A DNA stretch of 64,000 bases from Flavobacterium potami (GTDB lineage: Bacteria; Bacteroidota; Bacteroidia; Flavobacteriales; Flavobacteriaceae): assembly GCF_020026915.1 (NCBI RefSeq), contig NZ_JAINUY010000002.1, positions 372,001-436,000 of the forward strand, read 5' to 3'. A model generated the notes under the pieces. It was given only the letters and a program-made list of their open reading frames with translations, searched no databases and was not told the DNA's origin. The position numbers and the translations under genes are program-made. Below, in pieces: positions 16,720-27,474 of the stretch; position 1 is the stretch's first letter; each line of letters starts with the position of its first letter.

Positions 16720-19176
16720 TTGAAAATAGTAAATAAGTTCTATCCGCACGCCCTTGTTGTTCTGGGCTTTATTCTTGTTTCATTAATTTATTTTTACCCA
16801 GTTCTACAAGGAAAACAAATTTTCCAGTCAGATATCGCTCAATATACCGGAATGGCAAAAGAGCAAAATGACTTTAGAGCGGTTCAGAATGCAGAACCTT
16901 ATTGGACAAATTCGGCTTTTGGTGGTATGCCTACTTATCAGCTTGGGGCAAATTATCCTTATGATTTTGTTGGAAAAATCGATGATGTACTTCGCTTTTT
17001 ACCGCGCCCTGCAGATTATCTATTTTTATATTTCCTTGGTTTTTATGGTTTGTTGTTGGTTTTAAAAACCGATCCTTTAAAAGCTTTTATCGGCGCTATT
17101 GCATTTGGTTTTTCAACTTATTTAATCATTATTTTAGGAGTTGGTCATAATGCAAAAGCACATGCTATTGCTTATATGCCTTTGGTAATAGCCGGATTTA
17201 TACTCGTTTTTCAGAAAAAGTATATATGGGGAGGATTACTCACCATGTTTGCCGTGGCATTAGAAATTAATGCCAACCACTTTCAAATGACCTATTATTT
17301 ATTGATTTTCTTATTGATACTTTCAGGTTATTTTGCTTTCGATTTTATTAAAAATAAAGAATATAAACCACTTTTAATTTCGGGTGTAACTTTAATTGTA
17401 GCTGCGATTTTTGCAATCGGAGCTAATGCTGGTAATTTATTAGCAACAAGCGAATATGCTAAATTTAGTACACGAAGCAACAGCGAATTGACTTTTAATC
17501 CTGATGGAACTAAAAAGACAAATGAAAACGCTTTAAGCCGCGAATATATTACAGAATACAGTTACGGAATTGCAGAGAGTTTCAATCTAATCGCACCAAG
17601 ACTTTTTGGAGGATCAAATCATGAAAATTTAGGTCCAGATAGTAGAATGTATTCTTTCTTTATAGAAAAAGGAGCGTCACCATCTCAAGCGCAAGAATAT
17701 GCAGCAGGTATGCCAACTTATTGGGGAGACCAGCCTATTGTTGCTGCTCCGGCATATATTGGTGCGGTGGTTTTTTTCTTGGCGGTTTTGGCTCTTTTTA
17801 TTGATGACAGAAAAATTAAATATGTATTTCTTGGAGGAGCATTATTTTCGTTAATTCTTTCTTGGGGTAAAAACTTTTCTCTGCTGACAGACTTTTTCAT
17901 TGACTACGTTCCAATGTATGATAAGTTTAGAGCGGTTTCTTCTATTCAGGTAATTTTAGAATTATGTTTCCCTGTATTAGCTGTAATGGGAATTCAGTCG
18001 TTTTTTAAAGCAAAAGACGAGCCTAAGAAACAGCAAAAAGCACTTGTGCAGACAGGAGTTTTTGGAATAGGAGTGATTTTAATTTTAGCCATTGCAAAAG
18101 GATTTTTCCATTTTTCTGGAACAAGCGATCAGTATTTCATGGAATCTTACGGACCAGATTTCGTTGATGCACTTAAAGAAGACAGAATGACTATGTATTA
18201 TGCAGATTTGCTACGTACAGGTTTTCTTATTGTAATCACTTTTGTAATTCTTTGGTTATTCCTTAAAAATAAATTTTCACAAACTACAACTTTAATCATC
18301 GTTGGAATTATCATGATTTTTGATTTGTTTTTTGTGGATAAAAAATATGTTTCTGCAAAAGATTTTGTAAGTCCTGTTCAGATTGCGGCTCCATTTCAGG
18401 AAACAGCTGCAGATGCTCAGATTTTGCAAGATACAACACATTACAGGGTTTTTGAGGTAAATGGCAATATGTCTAGCGCTAGAGCTTCTTATTTCCATAA
18501 TTCAATAGGTGGTTATCATGCTGCAAAACCTCGTAGAATGCAACAGCTTTTTGATTATCAAATTGCTAAAAACAATCTTGAAATACTTAATATGTTAAAC
18601 GTTAAGTATGTTATTCAGACTGACAAAGAAGGGAAGGAAATTCCAACAATTAATCCTGATGCCAATGGTAATGCTTGGTTTGTAAGTACTGTAAAATTGG
18701 TGAACAAACCAGATGATGTAATGAAAGCTTTGAATACTTTGGATACTAAAAAAGTAGCTGTTTTCAATGTTCATGAGCATGAAAGCAAATTCCAAAATGC
18801 AAGATTAAAGAAAGCTTTTGATACTACTGGAACTATTAAAGTAGTGGAGTACAAACCAAATTATATTAAATACAAATCAGATAATGCAAAAGACGGTTTG
18901 GCGGTGTTTTCTGAAATTTACTATAAAAATGGTTGGAATGCTTATGTTGATGGTCAATTGACAGATCATTTTCCAGTTGATTATGTTTTGAGAGCAATGG
19001 AAGTTCCTGCTGGTAAACATACAATTGAATTTAAATTTGAACCGCAAGTTATAAAGACAGGAGGAACAATCACTTTAATTAGTTCAATTGGAATGTTGGT
19101 GCTTTTGGCTGGTGGAGTTTACTTTGGATTTTTCCGCAAAGATTCACAAAGTAATATCGGAGATACTCAAAAATAA
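16720..19176 (+). CDS. YfhO-family polytopic membrane protein
   Basis: 818 residues beginning with a TTG codon (KIVNKFYPHALVVLGF). About 12 membrane helices occupy residues 10-555, then a soluble domain (about 560-790) and a last helix (about 788-810). YfhO proteins are GT-C-like membrane proteins thought to take part in glycosylation of cell-surface polymers. The motif FQSDIAQYTGMAKEQNDFR in the first outside loop is typical. The next three genes (glycosyltransferase, flippase, MscS) lie on the same strand, which supports envelope polysaccharide work. Confidence 0.85.
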   Translation: MKIVNKFYPHALVVLGFILVSLIYFYPVLQGKQIFQSDIAQYTGMAKEQNDFRAVQNAEPYWTNSAFGGMPTYQLGANYPYDFVGKIDDVLRFLPRPADYLFLYFLGFYGLLLVLKTDPLKAFIGAIAFGFSTYLIIILGVGHNAKAHAIAYMPLVIAGFILVFQKKYIWGGLLTMFAVALEINANHFQMTYYLLIFLLILSGYFAFDFIKNKEYKPLLISGVTLIVAAIFAIGANAGNLLATSEYAKFSTRSNSELTFNPDGTKKTNENALSREYITEYSYGIAESFNLIAPRLFGGSNHENLGPDSRMYSFFIEKGASPSQAQEYAAGMPTYWGDQPIVAAPAYIGAVVFFLAVLALFIDDRKIKYVFLGGALFSLILSWGKNFSLLTDFFIDYVPMYDKFRAVSSIQVILELCFPVLAVMGIQSFFKAKDEPKKQQKALVQTGVFGIGVILILAIAKGFFHFSGTSDQYFMESYGPDFVDALKEDRMTMYYADLLRTGFLIVITFVILWLFLKNKFSQTTTLIIVGIIMIFDLFFVDKKYVSAKDFVSPVQIAAPFQETAADAQILQDTTHYRVFEVNGNMSSARASYFHNSIGGYHAAKPRRMQQLFDYQIAKNNLEILNMLNVKYVIQTDKEGKEIPTINPDANGNAWFVSTVKLVNKPDDVMKALNTLDTKKVAVFNVHEHESKFQNARLKKAFDTTGTIKVVEYKPNYIKYKSDNAKDGLAVFSEIYYKNGWNAYVDGQLTDHFPVDYVLRAMEVPAGKHTIEFKFEPQVIKTGGTITLISSIGMLVLLAGGVYFGFFRKDSQSNIGDTQK

Positions 19177-19240
19177 TTTTTAAACTTTGTGAAAACTTCG
19201 TGGATATTTTGCGAATCTCTGTGAAACAGAATAGATCTTA

Positions 19241-20527
19241 ATGGAACAAAAGAAACTTTTAATAATTACTTATTATTTTCCGCCTGCGGGAGGACCAGGT
19301 GTACAGCGTTGGTTGAAATTTGTAAAATACCTGCCAGAATTCGATGTACAGCCAATTGTTTATGTTCCAGAAAATCCAACTTATCCAATTGTGGATGAAG
19401 GTTTGGTAAGTGAAATTTCAGATAAAGTAATTGTTCTAAAAAATCAAATATGGGAGCCGTATCAATTGGCTTCTGTTTTTTCGAAAAATAAAACCAAAAA
19501 AATCAGTTCTGGAATTTTTCCGCAAAAGAAAAAACAGACTTTTCTAGATAAAACTTTTCTATGGGTTCGTGGTAATCTTTTTATTCCAGATGCCCGTGTT
19601 TTTTGGGTAAAACCATCTGTTTCTTATTTAGAAAAATACATTCAAGAAAATAATATTGATACAATTGTAACGTCTGGTCCACCGCACAGTCTACATTTAA
19701 TTGGTTTAGAATTACAGAAAAAACTAAACGTAAAATGGTTTGCAGATTTCCGTGATCCTTGGACTACAATCGGGTATCACAAAGCACTTCGATTATCGTC
19801 GTATGCTGCCAAAAAACACAAAAATTTAGAGCATAAAGTATTGAATGCTGCCGACGAAATTATTGTGACAAGTAAAACAACAAAAACAGAATTTCAAGCT
19901 ATTACAAATAAACCAATTACGGTAATTACAAATGGTTATGATGTTGAAACTGTCGAAAAACAGGCTTTAGATAGTAAATTTACTTTAGCACATATTGGTT
20001 CTTTTTTATCAGATCGAAATCCGCCTTTTTTCTGGGAAGTTTTGGTTGAATTACTACAAGAAGTTCCTGAGTTTAAAAATCATTTAGAAATTAAACTAAT
20101 TGGAGCCGTTAGTCAGGAAGTTTTAGACGCCATAAAAGAACATCAATTAAATGATTATCTGAATTTAGTTGGATATGTTTCACATAAAGAAGCAGTAGCA
20201 CATCAAAGAAAATCTCAAGTTTTGCTTTTAATTGAGATTAATTCTGAAGATACCAAAAGTATTATTCCGGGGAAATTATTCGAATATATGGTTTCAAACC
20301 GACCTATTGTTGCAATTGGTCCACAAGGTTCTGACTTTGCAGACATTGTTACACAAACGAATACTGGAGTATTTTTTGATTATTCTGAAAAAGCGAAGCT
20401 AAAAAGTGTAATTTTGGACTTTTTTAATCAGTTTTTGGAAGGAAAATTGCAATCGCATGGAATTGGTTTACAGCAATATTCCAGAAAAAATCTAACCAAA
20501 CAATTAGCGGATCTGGTTAAAAAATAA
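19241..20527 (+). CDS. GT4-type glycosyltransferase
   Basis: 428 residues with two Rossmann-like halves (GT-B fold). The glycine-rich N-terminal acceptor loop is PPAGGPGVQRWLKF; the C-terminal donor-site region has SIIPGKLFEYMVSNRPIVAI, where the glutamate of KLFEYM is the usual nucleotide-sugar ligand. It acts in the cytoplasm, adding a sugar to a surface polysaccharide precursor; donor and acceptor unknown. The flippase follows 37 bp later. The upstream 64 bp contain a degraded repeat (CTTTGTGAAAACTTCGTGG). Confidence 0.88.
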   Translation: MEQKKLLIITYYFPPAGGPGVQRWLKFVKYLPEFDVQPIVYVPENPTYPIVDEGLVSEISDKVIVLKNQIWEPYQLASVFSKNKTKKISSGIFPQKKKQTFLDKTFLWVRGNLFIPDARVFWVKPSVSYLEKYIQENNIDTIVTSGPPHSLHLIGLELQKKLNVKWFADFRDPWTTIGYHKALRLSSYAAKKHKNLEHKVLNAADEIIVTSKTTKTEFQAITNKPITVITNGYDVETVEKQALDSKFTLAHIGSFLSDRNPPFFWEVLVELLQEVPEFKNHLEIKLIGAVSQEVLDAIKEHQLNDYLNLVGYVSHKEAVAHQRKSQVLLLIEINSEDTKSIIPGKLFEYMVSNRPIVAIGPQGSDFADIVTQTNTGVFFDYSEKAKLKSVILDFFNQFLEGKLQSHGIGLQQYSRKNLTKQLADLVKK

Positions 20528-20564
20528 TTCGTCAAAATTCTAAATTACAATCTAAACTCAAGAA

Positions 20565-22034
20565 ATGGGTATTGTCTTAAATCAGTCTTTTAAAAACACT
20601 GTAATTACATATATTGGTTTTGGTATCGGAGCCATTAATACGCTTTATTTATATCCGATTTTTCTTGGGTCAACTTTTTATGGATTAACCAACTATATTA
20701 CTTCTAGCGCAAATGTTATAATGCCTTTGTTTGCTATTGGAATGCAAAATACATTGGTGAAATTTTATTCTCAATATAAAACCGAAGAAGAAAAATCTCA
20801 GTTTCTTTCCTTTACGGTTTTGTTTCCCATTCTGTTGATAATTCCGCTGTTATTACTAGGGCTTTGTTTTTATGATGAAATTTTGTTCTTTTTATCAAAA
20901 AAGAATGCTATTGTCAAGAGTTATGTTTGGTTGATACCTTTTATAGGGCTTACAATGGCTTATTTCGAAATTTTTTATGCCTGGGCACGTGTTCACATGC
21001 ATTCTGTTTTTGGCAATTTTATAAAAGAAATAGGATTGCGATTGTTTTCTCTATTTCTCTTGATAGCCGTTTATTATAATGTCCTAAGTGTTGAAGGATT
21101 TGTGTATGCAACTGCAGCCTTATATTTACTGGCATTTTTAGTTACAATGTTTTACGCATTCAGTGTTCAGAAACCACATTTCCAGCTTACGAAACCACAG
21201 AATACAAAAGATGTATTAGTATATTCATTTTATATTATTTTGTCGGGAAGTGTTGCCAATTTACTTTTAGACGGAGATAAAATGATATTGAATCAATATA
21301 TGATTATTGATAATATTGCCTTTTATTCTGTCGCAACTTATATCGCCTTAGTAATTTCGGTTCCAAGCCGTGCCATGCATCAAATTGTATATCCAATTAC
21401 GGCTAAATTGATGCATGAAAACAAGCATGACGAATTAAATCAGCTTTATAAAAAAACGTCTATTAATTTACAAATTGTGGGCGGATTTGTAATGCTTTGT
21501 ATTTTTGTAAATATAGATCAGTTGTATGAATTAGTTCCAAAAGAATACAGTGGCGGAATTCCCGTAGTATTTATGATTGGGCTATCCAAATATTTTGATT
21601 TAATTTTAGGAAACAACAATGCTATTATTTTCAATACAAAATATTACAGAATGGTATTGTATTTAGGTCTAATGCTGGTGGTTTTAACTGTTGTTTTAAA
21701 TATGATTTTTATTCCAATCTTTGGAATTTTCGGATCTGCATTTGCGACACTTTTATCGATTACTTTGTATAGTCTTGCAAAATTACTTTTTGTTGTAAAA
21801 AAGCTTCATTTGTATCCATTTACCAAGCAAACGATACATTCTATACTTTTGACTTTTGCTCTGTTCTTAGTATTTTATTTTTGGGAATTTCCATTTTTCC
21901 AATTAATTTCGATTGCTCTAAAATCGATTTTAGTAACTATTTTGTACGTCTACTTAAACTATAAATTTAAAATCTCACCAGATATCAATAACGTGATTGA
22001 TACTATTCTTAAAAAAATCGGAATTAAGATTTAA
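20565..22034 (+). CDS. Polysaccharide (Wzx-type) flippase
   Basis: 489 residues with about 14 membrane helices and the MATE/MOP-like pattern of oligosaccharide flippases, including GDKMILNQYM in mid-protein and paired helices throughout. It is expected to move lipid-linked glycans from the cytoplasmic to the periplasmic leaflet. It lies in a same-strand run with a glycosyltransferase and a YfhO protein, so these may serve the same polymer. The polymerase and ligase are not in this window. Confidence 0.88.
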   Translation: MGIVLNQSFKNTVITYIGFGIGAINTLYLYPIFLGSTFYGLTNYITSSANVIMPLFAIGMQNTLVKFYSQYKTEEEKSQFLSFTVLFPILLIIPLLLLGLCFYDEILFFLSKKNAIVKSYVWLIPFIGLTMAYFEIFYAWARVHMHSVFGNFIKEIGLRLFSLFLLIAVYYNVLSVEGFVYATAALYLLAFLVTMFYAFSVQKPHFQLTKPQNTKDVLVYSFYIILSGSVANLLLDGDKMILNQYMIIDNIAFYSVATYIALVISVPSRAMHQIVYPITAKLMHENKHDELNQLYKKTSINLQIVGGFVMLCIFVNIDQLYELVPKEYSGGIPVVFMIGLSKYFDLILGNNNAIIFNTKYYRMVLYLGLMLVVLTVVLNMIFIPIFGIFGSAFATLLSITLYSLAKLLFVVKKLHLYPFTKQTIHSILLTFALFLVFYFWEFPFFQLISIALKSILVTILYVYLNYKFKISPDINNVIDTILKKIGIKI

Positions 22035-22079
22035 GCTATTTTTTAGTAAAGCGAACTGTAATTTAAAATTGTACGTTTT

Positions 22080-23750
22080 TTGTTTTTATATTTGTTAGAA
22101 AGGATAACTAATTTATTTCTAATCGCATATGAAAATAAAATTACTCAGGTTATTGGCTTTCTTTCTTTTTTTATTTGTTTTTCGGTACTTGCGAGAACTA
22201 CAATAGTAGAACTTCCTGATAAATCGCTCCCGCCAACAAAACATCAAGGCTATCCCGTAACTCCTTTTAAAGACACACTTTTTCTGGTATATAATAATGT
22301 AGGTTCTTTTTCTGCCAAAGAGCGTGCAAATTATATTTCTAACAAAATAAAAAAACTTTATGAGGAATCCTTTTTTGAGAAAGATTCGATTAGTTTGATT
22401 CCTTCAGATGTTTCTTTAGATATTGTTTATAAAAACGATTTTGTTATTATGTCTGTTTTAGAAGCAGATGCCAAAGCCGAGAATCAATCAATTTCTTATA
22501 TTGCTAAACGTAATTTGGCATTAATCAAAAAGGCCATAACTGACCAAAACGAAAACTATTCGCAATTACCTAAGCGCATTGGATACACGGCACTATTAAT
22601 TCTGATAATAACATTAGTTTTGGTTCTGGCTGGCAAGCTTTTTAATTTGCTGAAAAAATATATCATTAAAAACAAGACAAAATATTTTAAAGGATTTAGT
22701 TATAACACGATTAAAATATTATCTCCTGCAAAACAGCAATTTGTATTTCTTCGTTTTTTTGGATTCATTAAGATGGTAACATTAGTTTTTATCGTTTACC
22801 TTTCTCTTCCAGTCTTGTTTAGCATTTTTCCAGCTACAAAAGAATATACAACGACATTAATTCAATGGATTTTAACGCCAGCTAAATCTGTCGTTATGGG
22901 GCTTGTTGATTTTCTGCCGAGTTTAATTACTATAATTGTCATTGTTGTCATTTTTAAGTATTCATTAAAAGTGATCAAATTTTTCTTTTACGAAATAAAA
23001 TCAGAAAACATTAAAATTGACGGATTTTATAGTGACTGGGCTTTGCCAACTTTCAATATAGTCAGATTGCTGATGTATGCCTTTATGTTGGTAATTATAT
23101 TTCCTTATCTCCCTGGTTCCGATTCGTCTATTTTTAAAGGGGTTTCTGTATTTGTTGGCGTTTTGTTTTCCCTTGGTTCATCAAATGCTATTGCTAATAT
23201 GGTCGCAGGTTTGGTAATCACGTATATGCGTCCGTTTAAAATTGGAGATTACATAAAAATTGGAGATGTAAGTGGAGAGGTTATAGAAAAAACGGCTTTA
23301 GTAACCAGAATCAGAACTCCAAAATTTGAAGATATAACTATTCCGAATGCAACTGTATTGTCTAGTACTTCAACAAATTACTCTGCAAACACACAGCATT
23401 CGACCAATGGATTATTGGTTCATACTACGGTTTCAATTGGTTATGATGTGCCTTGGGCAGACATTCATAAAGCCTTGATAGAGGCGGCATTAAAAACCGA
23501 AATGACTGAAAAAGAACCACAGCCGTTTGTTCTTCAAACAAGTTTGGATGACTTTTATGTTTCATATCAAATTAATGTTTATACCAAGCATCCGACCAAA
23601 CAGCCAAGAATTTATTCTTCACTTCATCAAAATATTCAAGACTCATTTAACGCTGCCGGAATAGAAATTATGTCTCCACATTACAGTGCTTTAAGAGATG
23701 GAAATGCAACAACTGTACAATCTGAGATAAAAGATAACAATAAATTATAG
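22080..23750 (+). CDS. MscS-family mechanosensitive channel
   Basis: 556 residues, starting with TTG at 22080. A signal-like first segment and an N-terminal periplasmic part (about 35-165) precede membrane helices at about 168-188, 220-245, 265-300 and 320-400. The pore helix and beta domain are clear: SLGSSNAIANMVAGLVITYM, then RPFKIGDYIKIGDVSGEV and the TIPNATVLSS stretch of MscS. It opens under membrane tension to release osmolytes. The large N-terminal addition puts it among the long MscS homologues. The start is uncertain; internal starts are possible. Confidence 0.88.
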   Translation: MFLYLLERITNLFLIAYENKITQVIGFLSFFICFSVLARTTIVELPDKSLPPTKHQGYPVTPFKDTLFLVYNNVGSFSAKERANYISNKIKKLYEESFFEKDSISLIPSDVSLDIVYKNDFVIMSVLEADAKAENQSISYIAKRNLALIKKAITDQNENYSQLPKRIGYTALLILIITLVLVLAGKLFNLLKKYIIKNKTKYFKGFSYNTIKILSPAKQQFVFLRFFGFIKMVTLVFIVYLSLPVLFSIFPATKEYTTTLIQWILTPAKSVVMGLVDFLPSLITIIVIVVIFKYSLKVIKFFFYEIKSENIKIDGFYSDWALPTFNIVRLLMYAFMLVIIFPYLPGSDSSIFKGVSVFVGVLFSLGSSNAIANMVAGLVITYMRPFKIGDYIKIGDVSGEVIEKTALVTRIRTPKFEDITIPNATVLSSTSTNYSANTQHSTNGLLVHTTVSIGYDVPWADIHKALIEAALKTEMTEKEPQPFVLQTSLDDFYVSYQINVYTKHPTKQPRIYSSLHQNIQDSFNAAGIEIMSPHYSALRDGNATTVQSEIKDNNKL

Positions 23751-23949
23751 TCTTTACAGTTTAGATTAGATAAGGTTAATTAATTGAAAACGAGTGATTA
23801 AATTTAAAATTTTAACACTTGAATATTTTGTAATTAATTGAATTAAAATTAACTTTAACATGAAAATTTAGCAACGCTTTGTTGTAATTGCGGTTTTTTT
23901 TCTAACAAAATCATTAAATGTAGGTATTTTTTTATGTTTTAAGATTTAG

Positions 23950-23957
23950 TAAATTTG
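23950..23957 (+). promoter_or_regulatory. Putative -7 box for the small gene at 24009
   Basis: TAAATTTG matches TAnnTTTG. It overlaps the TTG at 23955 that would otherwise be a possible start, so translation from the ATG at 24009 is more likely. Confidence 0.4.
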
Positions 23958-24008
23958 CAGGAAATTACAAATAAAAGTGTAATTAGAATTAATTGTAGAG
24001 TAATAATT

Positions 24009-24308
24009 ATGAAAGACAATCATCTGAGCCATGAACAAAGCATGCAGGTATTTTCTAATATGATCTCAAACAAAGTTCATAAAGGATTTACGCTGGAAGA
24101 AAGAAATGATAAATTGCTTTTTGCAGTTTTATCTAAAGGAGGAAAAGTGGTTAACCACAGTTTAAATTTCATGATTTTTTGTTTAACTCTAGGTTTATGG
24201 TCATTTGCTTGGCTGTATCTTACTTTTGAGGCTTCAAAACAGAAAAAGATTTTAGTAGCTATCGATGAAGACGGATTTCCTTTTGAGGAAAGATGTTTAG
24301 TAGCTTAA
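24009..24308 (+). CDS. Small membrane protein of unknown function
   Basis: 99 residues from the ATG at 24009. A polar N-terminal half (HLSHEQSMQVFSNMISNKVH) is followed by one hydrophobic segment (about 52-73, MIFCLTLGLWSFAWLYL) and a short charged tail ending DEDGFPFEERCLVA. I do not recognise a family. It is a stand-alone gene between the MscS gene and uvrA and ends at a perfect hairpin. Confidence 0.65.
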   Translation: MKDNHLSHEQSMQVFSNMISNKVHKGFTLEERNDKLLFAVLSKGGKVVNHSLNFMIFCLTLGLWSFAWLYLTFEASKQKKILVAIDEDGFPFEERCLVA

Positions 24309-24332
24309 AAGTATTAAAGAGAAATAAAATGA

Positions 24333-24371
24333 AAGCCATAAATACAAACTAATCAATTGTATTTATGGCTT
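24333..24371. terminator. Bidirectional terminator between convergent genes
   Basis: A 15-bp perfect stem: AAGCCATAAATACAA (24333-24347) with TTGTATTTATGGCTT (24357-24371), lying between the 24009 gene and uvrA. Confidence 0.85.
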
Positions 24372-24395
24372 AATTATTTTAAAGTGTTTCCTGAA

Positions 24396-27191
24396 TTATA
24401 ATTTGTCTTTCAAATAAACTCCAGTAACCGATTCTTTTACTTTTACAATTTCTTCTGGAGTTCCCGAAGCTAATAAATATCCTCCATTTTCCCCACCTTC
24501 CGGTCCTAAATCCAGAATCCAGTCGGCACATTTTATCAAGTCAAGATTATGTTCGATTACGATAAGTGAATGTCCTTTTTCAATTAAGGCATCAAAAGAA
24601 GCTAAAAGCTTTTTGATATCATGAAAATGAAGTCCCGTTGTAGGTTCGTCAAACACAAATAAAGCTTTGTCTTTTGTTGCTCCTTTTACTAAGAAAGAAG
24701 CTAATTTTATACGTTGTGCTTCACCGCCAGAAAGAGTAGATGAAGATTGTCCTAATTGCACATATCCTAAACCTACATCTTGAAGTGGTTGTAGTTTTTG
24801 TGTAATTTTTGATTGCTTATTTTTCTCGAAGAAAGCAATTGCATCATCAATAGTCATGGTTAGAATATCATTGATGTTCTGATTATCAAAAGCAACTTCC
24901 AGGATTTCTTTTTTGAAACGCTTTCCGCCACAAGTTTCACACGGAAGCGAAACATCGGCCATAAAAACCATTTCGACATTGATAGAACCTTCTCCTTTAC
25001 AGGTTTCACATCTTCCTCCGTCAACATTAAAAGAAAAATGTTTTGCCTGATACCCCCTTATTTTTGATAATTTTTCTTTGGCATACAAATCACGTATGTC
25101 GTCATAAGCTTTAATATACGTGACAGGATTTGAACGAGAACTTCTTCCAATCGGATTCTGATCTACATATTCAATATGTTTAATTTGTGAAAACGATCCG
25201 TTGAGTTCTGTAAACTGTCCAGCTTTTTCAGAGGCGCTTTCTAGTTTTTTCTGCATTGCAGGAAACAAGATTTTCTTAATTAAAGTACTTTTTCCACTTC
25301 CTGAAACTCCTGTTACAACAGTTAAAACATCTAAAGGAAAAGTAACATTAATATTTTTTAGATTGTTTTCTCGTGCGCCAACGATATCTATATGATTTTT
25401 GAATTTTCTTCTCTTTTTAGGAACAGAAATTTCTAAATCTCCGTTAAGGTATTTGGCCGTTAAAGAATCAGATTTCAAGATTTCATCATAAGTTCCTTGC
25501 GCGACCAATTTTCCTCCAAAAGTTCCTGCTTCTGGTCCAATATCAATAATCATATCGGCCGCTTTCATAATATCTTCATCATGTTCTACGACAATGACAG
25601 TATTGCCTAAATCACGTAGAGAAAGCAAAACTTTAATCAGTCTTTCAGAGTCTTTTGGGTGTAAGCCAATACTTGGTTCGTCTAGAATATACATCGATCC
25701 GACTAAGCTGCTTCCTAAAGAAGTTGCAAGATTAATACGCTGCGATTCTCCTCCAGAAAGTGTTGCAGAATTTCGATTTAAAGTAAGGTAGTCCAAACCA
25801 ACTTCTGTTAAAAACGACAAACGATTATTGATTTCAACCATCAAACGTTTTGCAATTTGCTGTTCGTAAACGTTCAATTCGATATTTTTAAAGAAAGTAA
25901 CCAAATGTCTGATAGGCAAATCAACTAAATCAGAAACTGTTTTGCCATTAATTTTTACATAAGAAGCTTCTTCGCGAAGACGTTTCCCTTTGCATACATG
26001 ACATTTCGTTTTACCACGATAGCGCGATAACATTACACGATTCTGAATTTTATAATTTTTTTCTTCTAATTCTCTAAAGAAATCATTTAAACCCTGAAAA
26101 TATTGATTTCCGGTCCAAATTAAATCTTTTTGTTCATCGCTTAGTTGAAAATAAGGTTTGTGTATTGGGAAATCAAATTTGTAAGCATGTTTTACTAATT
26201 CGTCTTTATACCAGCTCATACTATCGCCGCGCCACGGATAAATGGCACTTTCATAAATGGATAAGGAAGTATTTGGAACAACCAAATCAGCATCAATACC
26301 AATAATATTACCATAACCTTCACAGACTGGACAGGCTCCATAAGGATTATTAAAGCTGAACAAATGAACATTAGGTTCTAAAAAAGTGATTCCGTCAAGT
26401 TCAAATTTATTTGAATATGAAAATCTTTTGTCCGAATTTAATTCCTGTAAATAACAAATTCCTTTTCCTTCAAAAAAGGCGGTTTGAACTGCATCCGCAA
26501 GACGATTGTAAAATTCTTCTTCCTCTTTTACCACAATACGGTCTATAATCAACAAGATGTCTTTATTATCAAGTTTATGTAGATCTGAAGCGTTGAATTC
26601 ATCTAAACGAACCATTTCATTGTCGACTAAAATACGTGCAAATCCCTGTTGTAAAAGCACTTTTAATTTGTCTTCAAGCTGTCTTCCTTCTTCCAGATGA
26701 ATAGGTGAAAGCAAAAGCCATTTACTATCGATTTCCAGATTTTTCACATCCGAAATAACATCTGTAACTGTATTTTTTTTAACTTCCTGACCAGAAACTG
26801 GAGAATAGGTACGTCCGATTCGTGCAAACAAAAGCTTGATGTAATCGTAAATTTCTGTAGAAGTTCCAACAGTCGAACGCGCATTGGTTGTATTTACCTT
26901 TTGTTCAATTGCTATTGCAGGTGCGATACCTTTAATATACTCTACTTTAGGTTTATCCAAACGACCTAAAAACTGACGTGCATAAGAAGATAAACTTTCT
27001 ACATAACGACGCTGTCCTTCGGCATATAAAGTATCAAAAGCTAAACTCGATTTTCCTGATCCCGAAAGACCTGTAATAACAACAAGTTTGTTTCTCGGAA
27101 TGACCACATCTACATTTTTTAAATTATGTACCTGCGCTCCTTTTATTATAATATTTGATTTTGGGTCTATTTTAGAAAGATCAATTTGCAT
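24396..27191 (-). CDS. uvrA: Excinuclease ABC subunit A
   Basis: 931 residues from the ATG at 27191; an upstream TTG (27221) would add ten residues with no support. Two ABC ATPase halves each carry a Walker A (GLSGSGKSSLAF and GVSGSGKSTLIK), a signature (LSGGESQRINLA and LSGGEAQRIKLA) and a Walker B. Zinc knuckles are seen as CPVCEGYG, CHVCKGKR and CETCKGEG / CETCGGKR. UvrA recognises DNA damage with UvrB in nucleotide excision repair. It appears intact and monocistronic. Confidence 0.97.
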   Translation of the reverse strand: MQIDLSKIDPKSNIIIKGAQVHNLKNVDVVIPRNKLVVITGLSGSGKSSLAFDTLYAEGQRRYVESLSSYARQFLGRLDKPKVEYIKGIAPAIAIEQKVNTTNARSTVGTSTEIYDYIKLLFARIGRTYSPVSGQEVKKNTVTDVISDVKNLEIDSKWLLLSPIHLEEGRQLEDKLKVLLQQGFARILVDNEMVRLDEFNASDLHKLDNKDILLIIDRIVVKEEEEFYNRLADAVQTAFFEGKGICYLQELNSDKRFSYSNKFELDGITFLEPNVHLFSFNNPYGACPVCEGYGNIIGIDADLVVPNTSLSIYESAIYPWRGDSMSWYKDELVKHAYKFDFPIHKPYFQLSDEQKDLIWTGNQYFQGLNDFFRELEEKNYKIQNRVMLSRYRGKTKCHVCKGKRLREEASYVKINGKTVSDLVDLPIRHLVTFFKNIELNVYEQQIAKRLMVEINNRLSFLTEVGLDYLTLNRNSATLSGGESQRINLATSLGSSLVGSMYILDEPSIGLHPKDSERLIKVLLSLRDLGNTVIVVEHDEDIMKAADMIIDIGPEAGTFGGKLVAQGTYDEILKSDSLTAKYLNGDLEISVPKKRRKFKNHIDIVGARENNLKNINVTFPLDVLTVVTGVSGSGKSTLIKKILFPAMQKKLESASEKAGQFTELNGSFSQIKHIEYVDQNPIGRSSRSNPVTYIKAYDDIRDLYAKEKLSKIRGYQAKHFSFNVDGGRCETCKGEGSINVEMVFMADVSLPCETCGGKRFKKEILEVAFDNQNINDILTMTIDDAIAFFEKNKQSKITQKLQPLQDVGLGYVQLGQSSSTLSGGEAQRIKLASFLVKGATKDKALFVFDEPTTGLHFHDIKKLLASFDALIEKGHSLIVIEHNLDLIKCADWILDLGPEGGENGGYLLASGTPEEIVKVKESVTGVYLKDKL

Positions 27192-27441
27192 AAAAAAGTC
27201 AATTTTTACAAAAGTAATCAATTTTAAATTGGATTTTGTTATGGATTTAGTTCCAAATAGTAACTATTTAAGTGGTTAAAATGAAAGAAAGCCCAATTTG
27301 AAACTGATAATTTTTTTAGCAATAAAATTAAAGATCACATTAATTTTAAGGATTTTATGAAGGTTTTTTGGGCTTTTCAGTGTAAATTTTAAGTTTATTA
27401 TACATTATTAAATGATTTTCTTATAATTATTACTGATTTAA

Positions 27442-27474
27442 TTTGGATTTTAAAATAAATATTTGTTAAATTTG
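27442..27474 (+). promoter_or_regulatory. Bacteroidota promoter of the ECF sigma factor gene
   Basis: TTTG (27442-27445), 21 bp, TAAATTTG (27467-27474) fits the TTTG/TAnnTTTG consensus. The leader would be about 100 nt and contains CCCACAAAAAAAAGGAACG. The rest of the 391-bp gap between uvrA and this gene holds AT-rich sequence with no other gene seen. Confidence 0.6.

Noticed and set aside
27192..27221. UvrA start at the upstream TTG
   Set aside because: The ATG at 27191 gives the normal UvrA N-terminus; the extra ten residues have no counterpart that I know.
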